Source of the DNA: CBDEGU01 sp965238045
Lineage (GTDB): Bacteria > Acidobacteriota > Terriglobia > Bryobacterales > UBA6623
Assembly (NCBI GenBank): GCA_965238045.1
Contig: CBDEGU010000012.1
Span: 1,922,001-1,986,000, forward strand
DNA length: 64,000 nt
Direction of reading: 5' to 3'
Shown here: positions 35,482-42,885 of the stretch, piece by piece
Position numbering within the stretch: the first letter of the stretch is position 1
Layout of the letters: each line of letters opens with the position of its first letter
Made by a program: the position numbers and the translations under genes
The notes under the pieces: generated by a model
What the model was told of the DNA's origin: nothing
What the model saw: only the letters and a program-made list of their open reading frames with translations
Database searches by the model: none

Positions 35482-37959
35482 GTGAGTTTTCTCAAGGACC
35501 TTCGCTACAGCCTGCGGATGCTGCTCAAGAATCCCCTCACAACTGCTATCGCCGTTGTCACCCTGGCGCTGGGGATTGGAGCCAACACCGCGATTTTCAG
35601 CCTGATGCGCCAGGCGATGGTTAGCAACTTCCAGTACAAAGACCTCGACACGCTGATCATCGTCCAGTCCTAGCGCAAGAAGGATGCCAGGCGGACGGGC
35701 CTATCCGCGCCTGATTTGCGTGATTTCCGGGACGAGAACAGCGTCTTCGAAGGTATGGGCACCTTCCGCTTCACTCGGCTCATCATGGACATGGGCGGTG
35801 AGGCGTTCCCTCTTCGCGCGCAATTCGTTACGACGAATTTGTTCCAGATTCTTGGCGTACCTCCGCTGAAGGGCCGCTTCTTTCGGGAGGACGAGGGCCT
35901 GGCGGGCAACGAGAATGTCGTGATCTTAAGCGAGGGATTCTGGACCCGGCAGCTCGGCCGCGACCCGGACATTATCGAGAAGCGGCTTCGCTTCAACGGC
36001 GAACTCTTCACCGTCGTCGGGGTCATGCCTGCCGGGTTTTGGCGTGAAATGGAAGCGTGGATACCCATGGTGTTCAGCGACAAGGAGATGAGCGCCAGTT
36101 TGCGCGGCGTCCGGAACTTGCGCGTCTGGGGGCGGCTGAAGCCGGGGGTAACGGTCGAGCAGGCACAGTCGGAATTCTCGATTCTGGCGGCGCGGCTCGC
36201 CGAGGAGTATCCAGAGACCAACGGCGATTGGGGCGCCTACATGCTGCCCCCGAAGGAGGTCATCGCTCGGCAGTTCAATATCACCGGCATGATCATCCTG
36301 TTGCCAGTCGGGTTTGTGTTGCTGATCGCTTGCGCGAACGTCGCGCACATCCAACTGGCGCGGGCGCTGGAACGCCGCAAAGAGATCGCGCTGCGTACGG
36401 CGCTGGGAGCGGGCCGGTTCAAGATCATGCGTCAGCTCCTGACCGAGAGCATTCTGGTCGCCCTGTTGAGAGGCCTGCTCGGGCTCGGCGTGGCGTACGC
36501 GGGCGTTGCGGGGTTGATGAGCTACATGCCGGCGCAGCAGACTCAAAGCATCGGCGGACTTCGGCTCGATGCGGAGGCGCTGACGTACATGCTCGTCATC
36601 TCGTGCCTCAGCGGGATTCTCTTCGGCCTGGCGCCAGCCTGGCAAGCGTCCCGAGTGGACATCAATCACGCGCTCAAGGAAGGGAGCACGCAAGCTTCCG
36701 CCAGCAAGGGCGGGAAACGATTTCGCCATGCCTTACTGGTATCGGAGATTGCGCTCACGACGGTCCTGCTCGGGGGCGCGGGGTTCATGGTCAGCATGTT
36801 GGGCGGAGGGGCCCACACCCAGCTTGGATTCAAACACGAGAACCTTTTGATCATGTCGGCGATTCTGCCGGGCGCAAAATACCAGGATCTGAATCAGCGG
36901 AGGGTGTTTGCCGAATCGGCTGTGAGCCGGGTAAGCGCCTTGCCCGGGGTTGAGTCCGCGATCGTTGCCGGAGCCATGCCGCTGATGGGGGGAGGATCGA
37001 GACACCTGAGCCGGGTGGGCGAGCAGGATTCGGTTGCCAAGCGGCAAAACGTCAACTACCGTGCGATCTGGCCGGGGTACTTCAAAACGCTGGAGGTGCC
37101 ACTGCGCGCGGGGCGCACGTTCACCGAGCGCGATGTTGAGGGTTCGGCGCCGGTCGTGATCGTAAATGCAACGCTTGCCCAAGAGTACTTTCCCGGAAAA
37201 AACGCGATCGGCAAGCGGATCATTCTGAGTCCGCCGCCTGGACCCTTGGGCGGTCCGGCCCCTAGCGGCCCGGACTCTCCGCCACCGGCGCCCCGTGAGA
37301 TCGTCGGCTTCGTCGCCGACGTGAAGCAACAGCCCGTCGCGATTCTGCCGCAGCCCAGCATCGCTTACGTGCCCTTTCGGCAAGACCCGCCAACGTTCGT
37401 GGTGGTGGCGGCGCGTACGGCCGGGCCGCCCTCCCAAATGACCATGGCTGTGGTGAATGCGATTCGGCCTTTGGCGCCGGATCTGCAGATCTTGAGCATC
37501 ACCAATATGGAATCGCGGATTCATGATTCGATCCAAAACATCCGGTTCATCCCCGCGCTTCTGACGGCTTTTGCCGTGCTAGGACTGATTCTGGCCGCGG
37601 TCGGCACATACGGGACGAGTTCGTATTCGATGCTGCAACGCACGCAAGAATTTGGTATTCGGATGGCTTTGGGAGGGCAGGCCCGTGATGTATTGCGGAT
37701 GGTGTTGAAGCAGGGACTCAAGCTGACCGCGATCGGATTCGCGCTAGGCGCCGCGGGGATGTACGCGCTGGTGAAGATCTTGCTTAGTCTATTACCCGTG
37801 GGCAATGCACCCCCGCCCGAGTTGCTTACGACTACCGAGATCGTGGTGACGGCGGTGGCGGTGATGGGTCTGCTGGCGGGTGTCGGGATGCTGGCGAACT
37901 ATCTGCCGGCGAGGCGCGCGACCAAGATCGATCCGATGGTCGCCCTTCGATACGAGTGA
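35482..37959 (+). pseudogene. ADOP-type ABC transporter permease (MacB/FtsX-like) with in-frame stop
   Basis: Acidobacterial duplicated orphan permease: two MacB-type periplasmic domains plus FtsX-like membrane blocks. GTG 35482 follows GGAGG. DLRYSLRMLLKNPLTTAIAV then LALGIGANTAIFSLM is the family entry. A TAG at 35671-35673 interrupts the frame at codon 64, and the same frame then continues for 762 codons to 37959. Later landmarks are ALERRKEIALRTALGAGRFK, VVGVMPAGF, VTALAVLG-like FALLTAFAVLGLILAAVGTYG (quoted in part: AVLGLILAAVGTYG) and RRATKIDPMVALRYE at the end. Without the stop it would be 825 aa, the normal family length. The gene is otherwise undamaged, so the mutation is recent, suppressed, or a sequencing error. 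Confidence 0.8.
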
Positions 37960-38174
37960 TGCGGGTGCGCGTTCCGATATTGGGACGAGGGCATCCCATT
38001 GGGCTGTTGGAGGCTTTCCGGCGGACTTTCGGGGGCCAGAGTTCGATAGCAGCCTTGAATGGACGCCCCGGAACCCAGAAATCAGGCCGGCGCCGCGGCC
38101 GAGGCCTGAGCTTTCCGCACTGGCTTTTCGCTCCGTAACCGCCGTCCAAACTGCCGTTTGACTCGCCTCACAAA

Positions 38175-38304
38175 GAGCGGACGGACGCGCCCTGGCGCCC
38201 ACCGGCGGAGGTGATGTGTGGGGTGCGGCGCGAAAAGAAGCGGTATTTCGATGCAGCGCGGTTGTATACTGTGACGGTGCCAGGGCCAAAATGGCAATCC
38301 TGGT
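38175..38304 (+). repeat. 130-bp imperfect direct repeat flanking the ADOP gene, right copy
   Basis: Counterpart of 35256-35384, with TATACT at 38265-38270. It ends in ATGGCAATCCTGGT, the start of the thiamine-diphosphate enzyme remnant. This suggests the repeat is the leader and first codons of a gene family, of which the left copy keeps only the leader. Confidence 0.8.
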
Positions 38305-38484
38305 CAAGACGTATTCGGTCGAAGAATGCAAGACGCTGTGTACGCGGCCTTCGAGAAAGAAGCGCCGCACAGACGCACCGTGCCGGACTTGATGGCCGAG
38401 ACGATGGTCCGTTGGGGCGTGCGGCAAGTATTCGGCATGGTGGGCCGCTCGAACTTGGGATGGGCCGGCGCTTCGCTGGTCTGA
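38291..38484 (+). pseudogene. Remnant of a thiamine-diphosphate-dependent enzyme (acetolactate synthase/pyruvate oxidase type)
   Basis: ATG 38291 opens MAILVKTYSVEE. A shift at about 38323-38327 brings in MQDAVYAAFEKEAPHRR, then TVPDLMAETMVRWGVRQVFG (38377 onward) followed by MVGRSNLGWAG. The last part matches the N-terminal PYR domain of TPP enzymes (compare T-V-A-D-x-L-V-E-T-L-x-x-W-G-V-x-x-V-F-G-x-x-G). The frame ends at TGA 38482-38484 where a second small deletion can be inferred (AGASLV in place of ADALR). Everything after the first ~60 residues is missing, so this is a 5' fragment of a gene usually ~550-600 codons long. Confidence 0.65.
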
Positions 38485-38516
38485 GTCTTCTTGCAGGGAA
38501 GGAATACAGTTAAGAG

Positions 38517-40136
38517 ATGTCGAAAATCAAAGTTGCCGCCTGGAGCGAACTCAAGGACCGCGAGCCTGCCTACGCTTTAGCCGCGAACGTCGACCTGGTG
38601 GTCATCCGCTACGGAGAAGAAGTTTCGGTTCTCTACGGACGCTGCTTGCACCGCGGGGCCTTGCTCTCGGACGGATCGATCGCAGGCGAGAACCTGATCT
38701 GCGGAGTCCACGGCTGGGACTACCGCTGCGACAGCGGTATCAGCGAATACAACAACGCCGAATCACTGCGGAAGTTCACCGCCTGGATGGATCGCGAAGG
38801 CGACGCCGTCTTCGTTGATGAAGAGGAGATCCGCGCCTGGGAGCAAGAACACCAGCAGCCCTACGAGCGCGACGAGTATCAGGGCCTCTACGCCGACATC
38901 CACGGCGCCTCCGAGGAGCCCTTTAATAAACACATCCAGGAGCTAGCGCAATACGGTCTGACAAAGGTCGGGCGCCATGGCGCGGTCTCCGCCATGGGTG
39001 TGCCGCTGACCGAATTGCCGCGCTGGGACGACCTGCAGATCGTCACCGCGCAGTTCGCCCGCAAACCCTTGCTCGACGACGTTGAGGTGGGGACAGAGTT
39101 AATCATCGGCCCGCGCGCGAACAAGCCGCTGCGGCTGAAGATCCCGCTGCTGGTCAGCGATATGAGTTTCGGTGCTCTGAGCGAAGAGGCGAAGATCGCG
39201 CTCGCGAAGGGAGCCGAGATGGCCGGCACCGGCATCTGTTCGGGGGAAGGCGGCATGCTTCCCGAGGAGCAGCAGGCGAATTCGCGCTACTTTTACGAAC
39301 TCGCTTCGGCGAAGTTCGGCTGGAGCCTCGACAAAATGGCGCGCTGTCAGGCGTTCCACTTCAAGGGCGGCCAGGGCGCCAAGACCGGGACCGGCGGCCA
39401 CCTGCCCGGCGACAAAGTCGTGGGCCGCATCGCCGAGGTGCGCGAGCTGGTTCCCGGGCAAGCGGCGGTGAGTCCACCGGCCTTCCCCGACCTCGATACG
39501 CCGCCCGACTTCCGGCGGGTCGCTCATGAAGTACGGGAGATCACCGGAGGCGTGCCCATCGGGATGAAGCTCTCGGCACAGCACATCGAAGACGACATCG
39601 ACTTCGCGCTGGACGTCGGCGTGGACTACATCATTCTCGACGGACGCGGCGGGGGAACCGGAGCGGCGCCGAATCTCTTCAAGGACAACATCTCCGTTCC
39701 CACGATGGCGGCGCTGGCGCGTGCGCGGCGGCATCTCGAGAGCCGCCACAGCAGCGACGTCACGCTGATCATCACCGGAGGCCTGCGCACCGAATCCGAC
39801 TTCGTCAAAGCGATGGCGTTGGGCACCGATGGCGTCGCGCTGGCCAACAGCGCATTACAGGCGATCGGCTGTCTCGGGATGCGGGCCTGTCACACCAACA
39901 ACTGCCCGGTAGGCATCGCCACGCAGCGCAAGGATCTCCGCGCCCGTCTGCTGGTGGAGCAGTCCGCGCAGCGCCTGGCGAACTATTTCGAAGCGACAGT
40001 CGAGTTAATGAAAGTACTGGCACGCGCCTGCGGCCACGCGAATCTCAGCGACTTTGAACTCCGCGATCTAACCAGTTGGAAGCACGAAGTCGCGCGCCTG
40101 AGCGGTGTTCGCTACGCGGGCGTCGAGCCGATATAG
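38517..40136 (+). CDS. Rieske [2Fe-2S]-glutamate synthase large-subunit-like fusion protein
   Basis: A 539-aa protein. Residues ~1-105 are a Rieske domain with the ligands in CLHRGALLSDG and CGVHGWDYRCD (C-x-H ... C-x-x-H). The rest is the FMN-binding glutamate-synthase barrel: LLVSDMSFGALSEEAKIALA, GTGICSGEGGMLPEEQ, HFKGGQGAKTGTGGHLPG, DYIILDGRGGGTGAAPNL and IITGGLRTESDFVKAMALG. GCLGMRACHTNNCPVGIATQ holds the three cysteines of the [3Fe-4S] cluster. There is no glutaminase domain. Such proteins are probably FMN/Fe-S oxidoreductases rather than true glutamate synthases. ATG 38517 follows AGGGAAGGA at a slightly long distance. Confidence 0.9.
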   Translation: MSKIKVAAWSELKDREPAYALAANVDLVVIRYGEEVSVLYGRCLHRGALLSDGSIAGENLICGVHGWDYRCDSGISEYNNAESLRKFTAWMDREGDAVFVDEEEIRAWEQEHQQPYERDEYQGLYADIHGASEEPFNKHIQELAQYGLTKVGRHGAVSAMGVPLTELPRWDDLQIVTAQFARKPLLDDVEVGTELIIGPRANKPLRLKIPLLVSDMSFGALSEEAKIALAKGAEMAGTGICSGEGGMLPEEQQANSRYFYELASAKFGWSLDKMARCQAFHFKGGQGAKTGTGGHLPGDKVVGRIAEVRELVPGQAAVSPPAFPDLDTPPDFRRVAHEVREITGGVPIGMKLSAQHIEDDIDFALDVGVDYIILDGRGGGTGAAPNLFKDNISVPTMAALARARRHLESRHSSDVTLIITGGLRTESDFVKAMALGTDGVALANSALQAIGCLGMRACHTNNCPVGIATQRKDLRARLLVEQSAQRLANYFEATVELMKVLARACGHANLSDFELRDLTSWKHEVARLSGVRYAGVEPI

Positions 40137-40501
40137 AGTGCTGTTGTCCGGCGCAACCTGCCTCGCCGCAACTGTACCGGTTCAGCCGGGAATGGAGAAA
40201 GGCCGTTAAATCATTAAACGCTGATGCGGCAAAACGGGCAAAACGAGGGCAAGATGGAGTGGCCCCCGAGGCGAAGGTTTTCCGCCCGGCCGCGGGCTGC
40301 CGCCGCGCAAGACACCGCCTCCAAACCGCCGCCATCGAGACATGAGCCGCCGGGGGATGGGGATAGTTTTCGAGCTCCAGCCGCGGCGGACGCGGTTGGC
40401 GGACGTCCTGGGGGTTGGCCGCTCGCGCGGGAACTGGAGCCCGCGGATTCGCTACAATCACAGACGCGTTCGCACCCTACTCAATGACGAGAGAATCCAC
40501 T
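40137..40501. other. Intergenic region upstream of NIPSNAP gene
   Basis: 365 bp; TACAAT near 40463 could be a -10 box for the next gene. Nothing else recognisable. Confidence 0.35.
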
Positions 40502-41335
40502 ATGCCGCTCACCGAATTGCCTCTTTTGCCGCGCCGCCCGGCGATCGGATCTCTAGTGGGCGCCTTGCTACTTGGTGTCTCGCTACTTGGGTTTTCTGGG
40601 CTGTCGGTTGCCGGCGCGCGGGCCGCTGAGCACGAGCGCCAGCAATATTTGGAGTTGCGCACCTACCACTTGCGTTCGGCGACGGAGTGGTCCGAGGTCG
40701 ACGCCTATCTCGAAAAGGGGCTGCTGCCGGCGTTGAAACGCCAGGGGATTGGGGCGGTGGGCGTCTTCTCGGACAAGACGCCCGAGGGCGCGCCCGATGT
40801 CTACTTGTTGATTCCGTTCGACTCGATCGCTCAGTTCGCGGCCATGCAGGAGAAGCTGGACGCCGACAAGAAGTATCAGTCAGCGGCGGAGGCCTACTTC
40901 CATACGACGGCGAAGCAGCCGCGGTTTTCGCGCATCGAATCCGAGCTGATGCTCTCGTTCCAGGCGTTTCCCCGCGCCGTGGTTCCCGAACTCCGAAAGC
41001 AAGGCAAGCCGCGTTTGTTTGAGTTGCGCAGCTACGAGAGCCATTCCGAGCGGATGGGCGCGCTGAAGATAGAGATGTTCAACTCGGGTGAAGTGCCGAT
41101 CTTCCTCGACTGCGGTGTTCAGCCCGTCTTCATGGGCCGCGTGATTTCGGGGCCCAAGATGCCGAATCTCACCTATATGACCGTCTACGCGGACGACGAG
41201 GCGCTGAAGCAGGCCTGGGATCGCTTCCGCAGCCATCCGGATTGGCGGACGCTGAAGGCGGTTGAGAAGTATAAAGGCACGGTGTCAAAGATCCACAAAG
41301 TCCTGCTCAGCCCGCGACCCTATTCGGCCTTCTAG
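40502..41335 (+). CDS. Secreted NIPSNAP family protein
   Basis: A 277-aa protein with two NIPSNAP (dimeric alpha-beta barrel) repeats. I chose ATG 40502: GAGAGA is just upstream, and this start leaves a proper signal peptide (PAIGSLVGALLLGVSLLGFS ... ARAAEH). Repeat 1 is QQYLELRTYHLRSATEW with VYLLIPFDSIAQFAAMQEK; repeat 2 is RLFELRSYESHSERMGALKI with LTYMTVYADDEALKQAWDRF and HPDWRTLKAVEKY. Such Sec-exported double-NIPSNAP proteins are frequent in Acidobacteria and Planctomycetes; their function is unknown. Confidence 0.88.
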   Translation: MPLTELPLLPRRPAIGSLVGALLLGVSLLGFSGLSVAGARAAEHERQQYLELRTYHLRSATEWSEVDAYLEKGLLPALKRQGIGAVGVFSDKTPEGAPDVYLLIPFDSIAQFAAMQEKLDADKKYQSAAEAYFHTTAKQPRFSRIESELMLSFQAFPRAVVPELRKQGKPRLFELRSYESHSERMGALKIEMFNSGEVPIFLDCGVQPVFMGRVISGPKMPNLTYMTVYADDEALKQAWDRFRSHPDWRTLKAVEKYKGTVSKIHKVLLSPRPYSAF

Positions 41336-41427
41336 AGCGTGTTAACACTCACGTAGAACTCACGTAGAGCCTCAAGTGGTTCCGGCGCGGGGTGTCCGCG
41401 CCGAAAAGGCGCTCTGAGAAATACGGC

Positions 41428-41611
41428 CTAGCCCGCTTTTCTCACCACGTGGCGATGCGAAGTGCGTGAGAGGCCCCTCAGTACGAGGCGCGCGCCGCTT
41501 GACGAGCGCAGGCGTACTTGATCGTACGTTGAGCACGGCGAGCAAGCGCAACGAAGTAATGAGGGGCATATCGCGTGCTTCGGTCGCCAGGTGGTGAGAA
41601 ATGCGGGCTAG
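41428..41611. repeat. 184-bp hairpin (MITE-like) element with long imperfect inverted repeats
   Basis: Left arm 41428-~41484 starts CTAGCCCGCTTTTCTCACCA. Right arm ~41555-41611 is its near-perfect complement, ending GAGAAATGCGGGCTAG. The inner ~70 bp are also self-complementary around a centre CGTACTTGATCGTACG. No coding capacity. The outer arm recurs singly at 2672-2706 and 9549-9588. It sits between convergent genes (NIPSNAP plus, dehydrogenase minus) and could act as a bidirectional terminator as well as a non-autonomous mobile element. Confidence 0.85.
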
Positions 41612-42747
41612 TACCCGGCCTTTTTATCCACCACATTGATCAGCGGCGCGCCGCGGGCATAACGCTTCATGTTCTCGGCGAACAGCGCGATCAGCCGCAC
41701 CTGCCGGTCGGGGCTCCAGCCGGAAGTGTGCGGTGTCATGGCGACGTTGTCCAGTTCATAGATCGGATGCCCCTTCGGCGCCGGGTCGGGCGCGAAGACA
41801 TCCAGTCCGGCGCCGGCGATCCAGCCTTCTCTGAGCGCCTTGACCAGCGCCATGTCGTCGAACACCATGCCGCGCGACATGCAGATGAAGTACGCCGACT
41901 TCTTCATGCTCCGAAAGATGCTCTCGTTGAACATGCGCTCGGTGAGCGGCGTGTGGGGCACCGCCGCCACCAGAACGTCCACCTGTGCCGCCATCTCTTC
42001 GAACCACGATGGGTCATGCAGTTCGTCGACGGCTTGGGGTTTGGGAATTGGCTTGGCGTCGGTGGCGACGATCCTCATGTCCAGCCCGTAGCGGGCGCGG
42101 CGCGCGATCGCGCTTCCAATACCGCCCATGCCGACGATGCCCATCACGCGGCCCTCGAGTTCCACGTGGTCATAGGACTGAACCGACCCCAGCCGGACGA
42201 GTTCCTTATCCACGTGGAACTGCTTCATGTAGATGTTGATGCGGCGCGTCAAAGCCAGCAACAGGCCGATGGCTGTCTCGGAGATCCCGGGAGCGAACGT
42301 GCGGGCGTAGTTGGTGAAGACGACCGGGTGCTCGCGCAGATCCCGGGGCATGTGCTCCACGCCCGCCCCGCCGTTCATGATCCACTGGATTTTGGGAGCC
42401 AGGTCGAGCTCGCCCTGCCTCAGGCCACCGTAGATCACTTCGGCGTCGCGGATGCGGCGCCTGAATTCGTCCCGATCCTTGCAGATCACGAATTCTACTC
42501 GGGTCGGCGCGGCCGCCTGCTGGACTTCGGCAACCTCGCGGTCTGAAAACTTGTAGAGGGTTACCAGCCGAATGGGGTCGCCAGCGGCTGGCGGACTGGC
42601 CATATTGACCGCGGCGGGCGCCACCACGGCCTTGCGGCTCGTCCCCGCGGCAGATGTTGCCGCGGCAGCCGTCCCCGCGGCAACCGTCCCCGAAGCCACC
42701 CCGGCCAGGGAAACAAATGTTCTTCTTGATACGTTGCGATCCGCCAT
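41608..42747 (-). CDS. D-2-hydroxyacid dehydrogenase with Tat signal
   Basis: A 379-aa NAD-dependent D-2-hydroxyacid dehydrogenase preceded by a Tat-type export signal (VSRRTFVSLAGVASGTVAAG), unusual for this family. The catalytic domain has WIMNGGAGVEHMP, the Rossmann motif GRVMGIVGMGGIGSAIARRA, FICMSRGMVFDDMALVKAL (substrate Arg) and AMTPHTSGWSPDRQ (catalytic His). The usual catalytic Glu region (D-V-F-x-x-E-P) reads DVFAPDPAP, so Asp may stand in for Glu. Substrate unknown; co-factor supply outside the cytoplasm would need explaining, unless the enzyme is exported folded with NAD bound. Confidence 0.88.
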   Translation of the reverse strand: MADRNVSRRTFVSLAGVASGTVAAGTAAAATSAAGTSRKAVVAPAAVNMASPPAAGDPIRLVTLYKFSDREVAEVQQAAAPTRVEFVICKDRDEFRRRIRDAEVIYGGLRQGELDLAPKIQWIMNGGAGVEHMPRDLREHPVVFTNYARTFAPGISETAIGLLLALTRRINIYMKQFHVDKELVRLGSVQSYDHVELEGRVMGIVGMGGIGSAIARRARYGLDMRIVATDAKPIPKPQAVDELHDPSWFEEMAAQVDVLVAAVPHTPLTERMFNESIFRSMKKSAYFICMSRGMVFDDMALVKALREGWIAGAGLDVFAPDPAPKGHPIYELDNVAMTPHTSGWSPDRQVRLIALFAENMKRYARGAPLINVVDKKAGY

Positions 42748-42885
42748 GGCTACTGTCCTGCTACTCTCCTAAATTCGTCGATGCGGCAAGGATAGCACGC
42801 CAGAGCCAGCGCACCGGTAGAACTGTGACTACCGAGGGCAAATCAGGCGACGGCGGGCGGGCGGCCCGGCTCTTGTGACCCGCGC

